A program made the translations under genes and the position numbers. 46,822 nucleotides of DNA from Abyssisolibacter fermentans (GTDB taxonomy: Bacteria; Bacillota; Clostridia; Tissierellales; MCWD3), in contig NZ_LOHE01000075.1 in the NCBI RefSeq assembly GCF_001559865.1, positions 1 to 46,822 on the forward strand, given 5' to 3'. Positions 8,769 to 17,000 of the stretch are shown here, in pieces; positions within the stretch are counted from its first letter, which is position 1, and every line of letters starts with the position of its first letter. The notes under the pieces are model-generated. The model made no database searches. It worked only from the letters and a program-made list of their open reading frames with translations, and was not told where the DNA came from.

Positions 8769-10349
8769 ATGAATAGAATAAAAGAGAAAAAAAGAGTTAA
8801 AGAGATAATATCAGTATTTGTAAAGTATGGTTTAAAAAAAGAAAGGATAAAGCCTGAAAATTTAAGACTAGCCTTAGAGGAATTAGGTCCTACTTATATT
8901 AAGCTTGGACAAATACTATCTACTAGATCAGATATAATTCCTCAAAGCTATATATTAGAATTCGAAAAACTCCAAGATAGCGTAAAACCTCTTTCGTATG
9001 ATGTAATACATGATATATTAGAAGAAAATTTTGGTGACAAAATTGATGATGTTTTCATTGAAATTGATCACAATCCTATAGCATCTGCATCTATAGCTCA
9101 AGTTCACAAAGCAATAATGAAGGATGGCACAAGAGTAGCATTAAAAATTTTAAGACCTAATATAAGAGAAATTATGCTTAGTGATATGAAGATACTTAAG
9201 AGATTTTCTATATTAGCTAAACTAACACCCCAAGGGCATATAATTGATATAAAAGAAGCTATAGATTTTTTTATTGATATTATAGAGAAAGAACTTGATT
9301 TAAATAAAGAAGCACAAAATTTGGATAAATTTTACGAAAACAATATAGACTCTAAACTTATAAAATGTCCAAAGGTATTCAAAGAATATAGTAACTATGA
9401 CATATTAGTTATGGAATATATTGATGGTATAAAAATAACTAATATAAATAAATTAAAGCAAGAAGGATATGATTTAGAAGAAATAGCTTCAAAATTAGCC
9501 TATAATTTTTTAAAACAAGTTTTTGAAGATGGTTTTTTTCATGGTGATCCTCATCCAGGAAATATAATTATTAATAATAGAAAAATAGTATTTTTTGATT
9601 TTGGTGCAATAGGAATTATGGACAAAGATATGCAAAAAGATTTCAATAATCTTTTATTAGCAATAGGTTCAAGAGATATTCAAAAAATGACACATGCAGT
9701 ACTTAAAATAGGTATCAAGAGAGGTAAAATAAACATACGCAAACTCTATTCGGATATAGAAGAAATATACGGCCAATATATAGATGAATCATTGTTAAAT
9801 ATAAATGTAGTACAAATAATTAATGATGTTACAAAAGCTGCAAAAAATAATAATATAGCCATGCCAGTTAGTATAATGATGTTTGTCAAAGGCATGATGA
9901 TTTTGGAAGGTGTTATAGAGCATCTAGCACCTGATATGAGTATAATGGACGTAGCAATACCATATATTCAATCAAATTTGATATTTAATAAAGATATCAA
10001 AAAAGAAATTATAAAGCAGTTAAACTCAGTATACACTTCTTATAGAAATACTATAAAACTACCAACTAAAACTCTTGAGGTTCTAAATACATTAAACGCT
10101 GGTAAACTAAAAATAAAACTTGAACATTTAAGATTAGAAAGAAGTGTATATAGAATAAGCAAAATGATAAATAGGGTAGTTGTAAGTCTTATAATTTCAT
10201 CTATAGTAATAGGTTCATCTTTAGTAATAAATGCGAATGCCGGACCCAAAATATATGACATGTCATTTTTTGGATTAATAGGTTATTTAAGTGCAGGATT
10301 AATGGGGATTTGGCTTGTAATTTCTATGATACGCTCAGGGAAAATGTAA
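8769..10349 (+). CDS. ABC1/UbiB-family atypical protein kinase
   Basis: A 526-residue membrane-associated kinase-like protein. It has the family's KxGQ region GPTYIKLGQILSTRSDIIP, an alanine-rich nucleotide loop (ASASIAQVHKA), ALKILRP with the conserved lysine, the catalytic HGDPHPGN and the metal-binding DFGAIG, then two C-terminal membrane helices (VVVSLIISSIVIGSSLVI; LIGYLSAGLMGIWLVISMI). Members act in isoprenoid-quinone or lipid homeostasis; in an anaerobe the substrate is unknown. ATG 8769 is chosen because the alternative TTG at 8739 lies in the terminator loop, but no good ribosome site precedes either. It converges with the mgtC-like gene with one base between. Confidence 0.87.
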   Translation: MNRIKEKKRVKEIISVFVKYGLKKERIKPENLRLALEELGPTYIKLGQILSTRSDIIPQSYILEFEKLQDSVKPLSYDVIHDILEENFGDKIDDVFIEIDHNPIASASIAQVHKAIMKDGTRVALKILRPNIREIMLSDMKILKRFSILAKLTPQGHIIDIKEAIDFFIDIIEKELDLNKEAQNLDKFYENNIDSKLIKCPKVFKEYSNYDILVMEYIDGIKITNINKLKQEGYDLEEIASKLAYNFLKQVFEDGFFHGDPHPGNIIINNRKIVFFDFGAIGIMDKDMQKDFNNLLLAIGSRDIQKMTHAVLKIGIKRGKINIRKLYSDIEEIYGQYIDESLLNINVVQIINDVTKAAKNNNIAMPVSIMMFVKGMMILEGVIEHLAPDMSIMDVAIPYIQSNLIFNKDIKKEIIKQLNSVYTSYRNTIKLPTKTLEVLNTLNAGKLKIKLEHLRLERSVYRISKMINRVVVSLIISSIVIGSSLVINANAGPKIYDMSFFGLIGYLSAGLMGIWLVISMIRSGKM

Positions 10350-10350
10350 A

Positions 10351-11022
10351 TTATTTGGTATGGTTAATTTCTATAGATTGAATACCTTCTATCTGAGCTA
10401 AATTTTTAACAATAGTATTATTAGGTATTTTTAGTGGATTAGTAATAGTCAGCTCTAAAGACAAATGGTTCTTGCTAGATTCTTCCATACTTATATTATC
10501 TATTGAAATATTTAGATTTCCTAATACGGTACCTATTTTTCCTATTTGACCAGGAATATTAATCGTACTTAAGTCTATATATGAATATATCTTAGATTGG
10601 TTAATATATGGCTCAAATTTTGAAAATATTATTAAAGTAATTAATATTAAAAGTGTAGCAATAATAGCACCTATATAAAAACCACTACCAACTGCTAAAC
10701 CTATACCTGCTACAGCCCATAAACTAGCAGCGGTGGTTAATCCCTTTACAGTAGATCCTTCTTTAATTATAGTACCCGCTCCTAAAAAACCTATACCACT
10801 TATAACTTGAGCCCCTAGACGAGCAGGATCTAGATTGCTAAAACTGCTATAATTATTAAAAAGGAATATACCGCAAAGCATTATAAGTGCTGCCCCCATA
10901 CATACAAGTATATGAGTTCGAAAACCAGCAGGACGATTTTTACCTTCTCTTTGTAACCCTATCAAACCACCCAAAACTAAAGCCATAAGTAATCTTACTG
11001 AAATACAAGTTATATTAAGCAT
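10351..11022 (-). CDS. MgtC/SapB-family membrane protein
   Basis: A 223-residue protein with four to five N-terminal membrane segments (about 5-140) carrying the MgtC signature GLIGLQREGKNRPAGFRTHI, RLGAQVISGIGFLGAGTII and GLTTAASLWAVAGIGLAVG. The soluble C-terminal part (about 150-223) looks like the ACT-like domain of longer MgtC proteins. The family is linked to magnesium limitation and, in pathogens, survival in macrophages; transport by MgtC itself is doubtful. ATG 11022 follows GGGAGGG on the minus strand. Confidence 0.88.
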   Translation of the reverse strand: MLNITCISVRLLMALVLGGLIGLQREGKNRPAGFRTHILVCMGAALIMLCGIFLFNNYSSFSNLDPARLGAQVISGIGFLGAGTIIKEGSTVKGLTTAASLWAVAGIGLAVGSGFYIGAIIATLLILITLIIFSKFEPYINQSKIYSYIDLSTINIPGQIGKIGTVLGNLNISIDNISMEESSKNHLSLELTITNPLKIPNNTIVKNLAQIEGIQSIEINHTK

Positions 11023-11167
11023 AAAAACCCTCCCATGTAAAGGTATAAGATATATTATATTATGTCATATATTTCAGTTTTGATAAAGGGAAATAATAAA
11101 ATCCTTTGATTTTGCCTAGATATAATGAAAACTTTGCCTATTTACATAAATTAACAGCCGATTTTCA

Positions 11168-11196
11168 TTGACATAGACCAAATTTTTAGATATAAT
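11168..11196 (+). promoter_or_regulatory. sigma-A promoter for tRNA-Ser and SRP RNA
   Basis: TTGACA (11168-11173), a 17-base spacer and TATAAT (11191-11196): consensus -35 and -10 boxes 40 bases upstream of the tRNA. One transcript probably covers the tRNA and the SRP RNA, which ends at the terminator at 11608. Confidence 0.85.
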
Positions 11197-11235
11197 AAAT
11201 ATTCGTTAGACTATATAAATAATTCAATAATTTAT

Positions 11236-11329
11236 GGAGAGATGGCTGAGTTTGGCTGAAGGCGCTCGCCTGGAAAGCGGGTAGGCGGCGAATACCGTCT
11301 CGAGGGTTCAAATCCCTCTCTCTCCGCCA
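11236..11329 (+). tRNA. tRNA-Ser (anticodon GGA)
   Basis: Acceptor arms GGAGAGA / TCTCTCC pair, with GCCA encoded at the 3' end. The T arm contains GGGTTCAAATCCC. The anticodon stem CTCGC/GCGGG holds the loop CTGGAAA, giving anticodon GGA (decodes UCC/UCU). The long variable arm (TAGGCGGCGAATACCGTCT) is typical of class II tRNA-Ser. The SRP RNA begins about 7 bases later. Confidence 0.96.
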
Positions 11330-11335
11330 GTAAAG

Positions 11336-11608
11336 TTTGCCGTACTAGATGGGGAGGTAGCGGTGCCCTGTAACCTGCAATCCGCTATAGCAGGATTGAA
11401 TTCCTGGTTGAGGCATTTTACTGTAAGGTCTGCCCTAAGTAAGTGGCGTTGATGATTGGGTCCTGCGCAATGAGAATCTATGAACCCCGTCAGGTCCGGA
11501 AGGAAGCAGCGGTAAGTAGACACTCTCGTGTGCCGCAGGGGTGCCTGATTTGAGTTAACTGCTTAGGTAACGCTTGGAGTGAAATGTCAATACCAGGTGT
11601 ACGGCTAA
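11336..11608 (+). ncRNA. ffs: signal recognition particle RNA, large Bacillus/Clostridium type
   Basis: About 270 nt. GCCGTAC near the 5' end pairs with GTACGGC near the 3' end (11599-11605), forming the closing helix of the Alu domain; GGGGAGGTAGCGGTGCCCTG is the conserved Alu-domain 5' segment. The SRP54-binding apical loop GTCAGGTCCGGAAGGAAGC lies near 11491, with the GGAA tetraloop. The length indicates the long form with an Alu domain, as in Bacillus, unlike the short E. coli 4.5S RNA. It sits between tRNA-Ser and dnaX, a position common in Firmicutes. Confidence 0.95.
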
Positions 11609-11644
11609 AATAAATCCATAACCTTTGTTATGGATTTATTTTTG
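11608..11644 (+). terminator. terminator of SRP RNA
   Basis: AAATCCATAAC / GTTATGGATTT stem with a 4-base loop followed by ATTTTT. Confidence 0.85.
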
Positions 11645-11731
11645 CATATAATATTAATTATACATAACAGTAAAGACAAGATATATGCTTTTTTTAGTTA
11701 AAAAATAGTTTAATTCTCTACTTATAAGTAT

Positions 11732-11760
11732 TTGATTTTTTCTGAATAATTTGGGATAAT
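11732..11760 (+). promoter_or_regulatory. putative dnaX promoter
   Basis: TTGATT (11732-11737), a 17-base spacer and GATAAT (11755-11760), about 30 bases before the dnaX start. Confidence 0.5.
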
Positions 11761-11790
11761 ATACTTATCGTTGAGAATAAGGGTGATATT

Positions 11791-13446
11791 ATGAGTTATA
11801 AAGCACTGTACAGGCAATTTAGGCCTAAAGATTTTAATGGAATATTAGGACAAAGCCATATAGTAACAATTTTAAAGAATCAAATAATAAAAGACAATAC
11901 TGCTCATGCATATTTGTTTTCAGGGACAAGGGGTACAGGGAAGACATCTACAGCCAAGATTTTTTCAAGAGCAGTGAATTGTCCAGATAGTGTAGATGGC
12001 AATCCATGTAATAAATGCAAAACTTGTCTAAGCTTACTCAATGGTACAAATCTTGATGTGGTTGAAATGGATGCAGCATCAAATAATAGCGTTGATGATA
12101 TAAGAGATTTAAAAGAAAAAGTTAAATACCCTCCTTCAAATGGGAAATATAAGGTATATATAATAGACGAGGTTCATATGCTTTCAAAGGGTGCATTTAA
12201 TGCATTGTTGAAAACGTTAGAAGAACCACCTGAATATTTAATATTTATATTAGCTACAACCGAGCCGCAAAAACTACCAGCAACAATATTGTCTAGATGT
12301 CAAAGATATGATTTTAAAAGAATTAATACAAATGACATAGTAAAAAACATGAATGATATATGCCAAAAGTTAAATTGTGATGTTGAGCAAAAAGCACTAA
12401 ACTTAATAGCAAGAAATTGCGACGGTGCTATGAGAGATGCACTTAGCATATTAGATCAATGCATATCATTAACAGGAGAAAAGCTTACATATGATTATGT
12501 ATTATCTATTATGGGAGCTGTGAACAATGATGCAGTTTTTGAAATAAGTGATAGTATTATTAGTCAAGATTTGTATAGTACATTAAAAAATATAAATAAT
12601 ATAATAAATGATGGTAAGGATATTGGACAGTTTATCAAAGATTTGATAATGCATTTTAGAAATATATTGATTTGTAAAGCAGTTGATAATCCAAGTGATA
12701 TAATTGATTTATCTATAGATAATCAACAACGGATTAAACAACAATGCAGTAATATAAGTGTAGGTTCAATTGAAAGGATAATAAATTTATTATCAGAAGC
12801 AGAAGTTCGAATCAAAAAAACTACACAACCAAGAGTAATTTTAGAGGTAACTATAATAAAAATTTTAAATCCAGAAGCTGACAATTCATTTGAGGGTATA
12901 ATCAGTAGAATAGATAAGATTGAAAAAACTATGGCAAGTGGGGAGTTTAAGACTACTCCAACTACTATTACTTCCAATGAAAAAAATGTTATACAAAAAC
13001 CTATTAACGAACCAGAAGTTGAAAAGGTGGCAGTAGATAGTTCAAAAGAAACAATTGAAAAAGAACAGCTTGATGGAAACAATAAGATTTTAGATTTAGA
13101 CATAAATAATGTTAAAGAAGACTGGAAAAATATAATAAAAAAAATGAAAAAGGAAAAAATAAAAATATTTACACTTCTTAGCAATGGAGAGCTAGTAGAT
13201 GTGTATAATAGCACAGTAGTAATATCGTTTAATAAAGAGAATGAATTTTTTAAAAATGCATTAAATACGGAAGACAATAAAAAATATGTAGAAGAGTTTT
13301 TAAGTAAAAATCTAAATTCTGATATTACAGTTAAATATATAATAGAAGGTCAAACGTATACGAAACAAAAAGAAACAGCAAATAATAAATCTCTAATAAA
13401 TAAAACCAAACAATTATTTGGTGAAGAAATAGTTGAGATAAAATAA
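11791..13446 (+). CDS. dnaX: DNA polymerase III subunits gamma/tau
   Basis: ATPase of the clamp loader that opens the sliding clamp. The 551-residue product begins MSYKALYRQFRPKDF, has Walker A GTRGTGKTST (about 45-54), a four-cysteine zinc module (CPDSVDGNPCNKCKTC), Walker B IIDEVHML, and the arginine-finger SRC motif in ATILSRCQRYDF. Residues 380-440 form a low-complexity, charged linker before a tau-like C-terminal domain. ATG 11791 follows AAGGGTG. It leads the dnaX-ybaB-recR cluster. I see no obvious slippery frameshift signal, but did not test all heptamers. Confidence 0.95.
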   Translation: MSYKALYRQFRPKDFNGILGQSHIVTILKNQIIKDNTAHAYLFSGTRGTGKTSTAKIFSRAVNCPDSVDGNPCNKCKTCLSLLNGTNLDVVEMDAASNNSVDDIRDLKEKVKYPPSNGKYKVYIIDEVHMLSKGAFNALLKTLEEPPEYLIFILATTEPQKLPATILSRCQRYDFKRINTNDIVKNMNDICQKLNCDVEQKALNLIARNCDGAMRDALSILDQCISLTGEKLTYDYVLSIMGAVNNDAVFEISDSIISQDLYSTLKNINNIINDGKDIGQFIKDLIMHFRNILICKAVDNPSDIIDLSIDNQQRIKQQCSNISVGSIERIINLLSEAEVRIKKTTQPRVILEVTIIKILNPEADNSFEGIISRIDKIEKTMASGEFKTTPTTITSNEKNVIQKPINEPEVEKVAVDSSKETIEKEQLDGNNKILDLDINNVKEDWKNIIKKMKKEKIKIFTLLSNGELVDVYNSTVVISFNKENEFFKNALNTEDNKKYVEEFLSKNLNSDITVKYIIEGQTYTKQKETANNKSLINKTKQLFGEEIVEIK

Positions 13447-13499
13447 ATAACAAAACATGTTAATAATTAGTATGAAAAAAATAGGGAGGATGATAAAAT

Positions 13500-13835
13500 A
13501 TGGCTAAAGGTGGATTTAGAGGAACGCCAAATATGGGTAATATGATGAAGCAAGTACAACAGATGCAGAAAAAGATGACTAAAATGCAGGCAGAACTTGA
13601 AGAAAGAGAAGTAGAAGCTAGTGCTGGTGGTGGAGCAGTAGCAGTAAAAGCCAATGGAAAAAAAGAAATATTAGAAATCAAAATTGACAAAGACGTTGTT
13701 GATCCAGATGATGTAGAAATGTTAGAGGATTTAGTATTAGCAGCAGTAAATGAAGCGTTAAGAGCAGCTGATGAAATGGTAAGTAAAGAAATGGGTAAAG
13801 TAACAGGAGGAATGAATATACCAGGATTATTTTAA
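13500..13835 (+). CDS. ybaB: YbaB/EbfC-family nucleoid-associated protein
   Basis: A 111-residue DNA-binding protein. It starts [20 protein letters not shown] with a long amphipathic helix of Gln/Lys/Met residues (about 13-45), then the beta region [18 protein letters not shown] and a C-terminal helix [14 protein letters not shown], ending GGMNIPGLF as is typical. ATG 13500 follows AGGGAGGATGAT. The gene normally lies between dnaX and recR, as here. Confidence 0.94.
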   Translation: MAKGGFRGTPNMGNMMKQVQQMQKKMTKMQAELEEREVEASAGGGAVAVKANGKKEILEIKIDKDVVDPDDVEMLEDLVLAAVNEALRAADEMVSKEMGKVTGGMNIPGLF

Positions 13836-13965
13836 GCAGAGAACTAAAATCTTTGATTTTGAGCAGAGAACTAAAATCTTTGATTTTATGTGAATCGCTT
13901 ACTCTTAGGAAGGATGAGTAGGAGTTTCATATCGCCGCTTACTCCTAGGAAGAATGAATAGGAGT
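13836..13965. repeat. R2 repeat modules (one complete, two half copies)
   Basis: The block directly follows the ybaB stop. AGCAGAGAACTAAAATCTTT and the following GATTTT occur twice in tandem (13836-13860 and 13861-13887); the second runs into the module's later half CGCTTACTCTTAGGAAGGAT then GAGTAGGAG. A further later-half copy (CGCTTACTCCTAGGAAGAAT, GAATAGGAG) follows at about 13935-13962. The partial duplications suggest slippage or recombination between modules. Confidence 0.65.
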
Positions 13966-13987
13966 TAAAGTATAATCAAAAAGTTTA

Positions 13988-14050
13988 CTAATCTATAAGG
14001 AAATAATCTTTAAACTAAAATAAAGTAATCATTTCCGTTAAATAGATTAG
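13988..14050. repeat. long hairpin between ybaB and recR
   Basis: CTAATCTAT / ATAGATTAG (13988-13996, 14042-14050) and GGAAAT / ATTTCC (13999-14004, 14031-14036) form a long stem, with an inner CTTTA/TAAAG. No T-run follows, so it is not a plain terminator. Confidence 0.55.
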
Positions 14051-14132
14051 AATATCAACAATTATAATGAATAAAAACCCCATAATTTAGTAAGCAAAAT
14101 TGATTTATAAAACATAGAAAAAGGGTGAAAAA

Positions 14133-14732
14133 ATGGATTATTATGCTGAGCCTATAGCTATGTTGATAGAAGAACTTTCTAAGCTTCCTGGTATAGGAAA
14201 AAAAACAGCTCAAAGATTAGCATATCATATTTTAAATGTAAGCAACATGGAAGCAATGAGTTTAGCTAATGCAATAGTAAATGCAAAAAGAAACATAAAA
14301 TATTGTAGCATATGCAATAATCTAACTCAAAAAGATCCGTGTAATATATGTTCAGATGCTAAGAGAGACAAATCAACTATATGTGTTGTAGAGGGACCAA
14401 AAGATGTAGTAGCGATGGAAAAAACCAGAGAATATAGAGGTCTTTATCATGTATTACATGGGAGTATATCTCCTATGGATGGAATAGGTCCTGAAGAGAT
14501 TAAAATTAAAGAGTTACTAGTAAGGCTTCAAGATGATACAGTCAAAGAATTAATATTAGCTACAAACCCTACGATAGAAGGAGAAGCTACAGCTATGTAT
14601 ATTTCTAGACTGCTTAAACCAACAGGAATAAAAATGACAAGAATTGCTTATGGCATACCAGTTGGAGGAGATTTAGAGTACGCTGATGAAGTAACCTTAT
14701 CTAAAGCATTGCACGGTAGAAGAGAAATATAA
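14133..14732 (+). CDS. recR: recombination mediator protein RecR
   Basis: Works with RecO/RecF to load RecA at gaps. The 199-residue product has the N-terminal HhH segment [17 protein letters not shown], a Cys4 zinc finger ([16 protein letters not shown], about 57-72), a Toprim domain starting [16 protein letters not shown], and the Walker-like tail [18 protein letters not shown]-type sequence (here [19 protein letters not shown]). Length is the family norm. ATG 14133 follows AAAGGGTG. In related genomes yaaL and bofA follow directly; here they are 14 kb away. Confidence 0.95.
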   Translation: MDYYAEPIAMLIEELSKLPGIGKKTAQRLAYHILNVSNMEAMSLANAIVNAKRNIKYCSICNNLTQKDPCNICSDAKRDKSTICVVEGPKDVVAMEKTREYRGLYHVLHGSISPMDGIGPEEIKIKELLVRLQDDTVKELILATNPTIEGEATAMYISRLLKPTGIKMTRIAYGIPVGGDLEYADEVTLSKALHGRREI

Positions 14733-14790
14733 CTTTATATATAAATATGTATAACACAAAAAACTTATATCAAATAAACAAAGTGATTTT

Positions 14791-14842
14791 AAAAATCATG
14801 GTTTGAGATGAGCGAAAGCTCTCTTAAAGCCATGATTTTTTA
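14791..14842 (+). terminator. R5 hairpin after recR (copy 1)
   Basis: AAAAATCATGG ... CCATGATTTTTT with an inner GAGATGAGCGAAAGCTCTC arm. It can serve as the recR terminator. The same hairpin, with about 80% identity by eye, occurs at 28631-28682 immediately before yaaL and in weaker form at 15827-15879. Confidence 0.75.
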
Positions 14843-15024
14843 AATTTTGTTTTATTAGGAAGAAGTATTAAAAATAGAGTAATAGAAAAACAAAATGAAA
14901 CGCTAATTAAAAGATAAATAGCAATTTAACATTTTTAAAAAATTCTTTGCTTTCTATTTTAAAGCGTAGTAATCTTGTAATGAAGAAGTTATTTATTCTT
15001 TAGAGGAGGCGAAGAAAATAAATT

Positions 15025-15480
15025 ATGGATATTACGATTGAAAATATGCCACCATATCGGATTGCTTATATAAGGCAAATTGGTCCTTATGGAATTAATA
15101 ATGTTAAAACAATGAAAGAATTAAAAAAATGGGCAAAAATTAACCATTTATTTAATGACGAATCCATAATCCTTGGAATTGCTCAGGATAATCCTGAGAC
15201 TACTAAACCTAAAAACTGTCGTTATGATACCTGCATTGTTGTTTCAAATGACTATTCGGTAACTGACGGCTATATAAAAGAAGGTAATATTGTTGGAGGG
15301 AAATATGCTGTTTTTAAAATAAATCATACAGCAGAAGCAGTTCAAAAAGCGTGGATTGATATTTTCCCAGAATTATCAAGGCAAGGATATCAATTTGATG
15401 AAACAAGACCAATCATCGAAAGGTATATAGTCCAAATGGTTAATAAGCATAATTGTGAAATTTGTGTACCTGTATATTAA
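15025..15480 (+). CDS. GyrI-like small-molecule-binding protein
   Basis: A 151-residue stand-alone GyrI/SbmC-type effector domain: MDITIENMPPYRIAYIRQIG with the family's opening beta strand, GIAQDNPETT, CRYDTCIVV, GGKYAVFKINH and the terminal EICVPVY. Such domains occur fused to AraC-type regulators or alone, and bind small amphipathic or toxic molecules. There is no DNA-binding domain. ATG 15025 is preceded by GAGGAGGCG about 17 bases upstream, a slightly long gap. It lies alone between two hairpins and ends in a clear terminator, so it may not belong functionally to the polyamine genes that follow. Confidence 0.8.
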   Translation: MDITIENMPPYRIAYIRQIGPYGINNVKTMKELKKWAKINHLFNDESIILGIAQDNPETTKPKNCRYDTCIVVSNDYSVTDGYIKEGNIVGGKYAVFKINHTAEAVQKAWIDIFPELSRQGYQFDETRPIIERYIVQMVNKHNCEICVPVY

Positions 15481-15564
15481 AGTAGTAATTAGATAAATTC
15501 CAATTTGTCAGCAAGATACATGTATTGTAATGATGGGTTATTAATATATATTAATAACTAGAGT

Positions 15565-15606
15565 AAAATATCGCCCTATTCAAAAATGAATTGGCGATAT
15601 TTTTTA
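15565..15606 (+). terminator. terminator of the GyrI-like gene
   Basis: AAATATCGCC / GGCGATATTTTTT around a ~17-base loop. Confidence 0.8.
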
Positions 15607-15826
15607 CGCAATTTATATTAAATCATATTTTACTAAAACATTAGCAAATGGAAAAACATAAAGATAAAATAAAAAAGAACAACAATTGACCACCTTGCAG
15701 AGAGACTGAAAAGGGATAAAGCTATTGTTGATTTTATAAGGGTTTTAGGGATATTGATGATAGAGATTTATTTTATTTTTGATATGACTTTATTTGACGT
15801 ATATATAACAAAAAATAAATTCTTAT

Positions 15827-15879
15827 AAAAAAGCATGGTTATAGATGAGAAAAATCTCATAAATAGCCGTGACTTTTTA
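15827..15879. repeat. R5 hairpin (copy 2) in the gap before speE
   Basis: AAAAAAGCATGG...CCGTGACTTTTT with the inner GATGAG/CTCAT arm, a diverged copy of the hairpins at 14791 and 28631. The surrounding gap (15607-16124) holds no other gene I can support; it is very AT-rich. Confidence 0.5.
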
Positions 15880-16124
15880 TTAGTACTTAACAACCTTGCG
15901 CGTAAGGGGTATTAATTTTTCATATTAGTGATATATCAAGAATAAATTACCAATAGATAAAGTAATATAAATATTTTATAATGTATAAAATGAAATACAT
16001 ATGGAAAAATATAAATTGATATTGTCTAAAAATAATAAACAGTTTATGTACAAGAATTAAATTGTTTAGATTATTTATAATATCAGTCCATATAATAAAC
16101 AAATTTATTAAGGGAGGTATCTTA

Positions 16125-16976
16125 ATGGAGCTTTGGTATACACAACCTCAGACAGAAAACATTAGATTTTCAATTAAGGTAAAAGAACAATTATTTACTG
16201 GGAGAAGTCCTTATCAGCAAATAGATATATTTGATAGTGATGAAATGGGAAGATTCTTAATTATTGACGGAATTGTCATGCTAACATCAAAGGATGAATT
16301 TATTTATCATGATATGATCGTTCATGTTCCTATGGCAACAAATCCAGATGTAAAGAAAGTACTTGTCATTGGTGGTGGTGATGGAGGTACAGTTAGAGAG
16401 CTGACCAGATATAAAGGAATAGAAAAAATTGATATGGTAGAGATTGACCGTATGGTTGTAGAGGCATGTCAAAAATACCTTCCTCTTACAGCTAGCAAGC
16501 TAAAGGATGAAAGAGTACAACTTTATTTCGAAGATGGGATAGAATTTGTTAGAAGATCAAAAGAAAAATATGATTTAATAATCGTAGATTCTACAGACCC
16601 AATAGGACCGGGAGAAGGATTATTTACCATGGAATTCTATACATGCTGTTCTAATTTGTTAAGTGAAGATGGTATATTGGTTAATCAATGTGAAAGTCCA
16701 TTTTATGAGAAAAATGCCAAAGAAATGAGAAAAGCTGTAAAGAAAATCAAATTCTTATTTCCTATAAGTAAGGTCTATCAATATAATATGCCAACTTATC
16801 CATCTGGTCACTGGCTTTTCGGTTTTGCATCTAAAAAATATGATCCAATAAAGGATTTTAAACCAGAAATATGGAAAGCTCTTGGATTGGAAACAAAATA
16901 TTATAATACAGGTATTCATGTTGGTTCATTTATACTTCCAACCTATGTAAAAAAAATGGTTGAGAATCCAGAGTAA
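16125..16976 (+). CDS. speE: spermidine synthase (polyamine aminopropyltransferase)
   Basis: Transfers an aminopropyl group from decarboxylated SAM to putrescine. The 283-residue product starts MELWYTQPQTENIRFSIKV and has LIIDGIVMLTSKDEFIYHDM, the nucleotide-binding GGGDGGTVRELTRY, EIDRMVVEACQKYLP, and the catalytic-loop DSTDPIGPGEGLF. ATG 16125 follows AGGGAGGT; upstream residues in a longer frame (from 16062) are not conserved. It is followed after 24 bases by the RocB-like gene. It could use putrescine made by the adjacent agmatine pathway; no SAM decarboxylase (speD) is in the window. Confidence 0.92.
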   Translation: MELWYTQPQTENIRFSIKVKEQLFTGRSPYQQIDIFDSDEMGRFLIIDGIVMLTSKDEFIYHDMIVHVPMATNPDVKKVLVIGGGDGGTVRELTRYKGIEKIDMVEIDRMVVEACQKYLPLTASKLKDERVQLYFEDGIEFVRRSKEKYDLIIVDSTDPIGPGEGLFTMEFYTCCSNLLSEDGILVNQCESPFYEKNAKEMRKAVKKIKFLFPISKVYQYNMPTYPSGHWLFGFASKKYDPIKDFKPEIWKALGLETKYYNTGIHVGSFILPTYVKKMVENPE

Positions 16977-17000
16977 AATTAGATACAAGGAGGAGAAAAA

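Noticed and set aside
11308-11523. 71-codon minus-strand frame
   Set aside because: It is antisense to the tRNA-Ser end and the SRP RNA, whose conserved motifs explain the sequence.
12723-13277. 184-codon minus-strand frame inside dnaX
   Set aside because: Antisense shadow with low-complexity Ser/Phe/Ile composition; the dnaX frame carries all family motifs.
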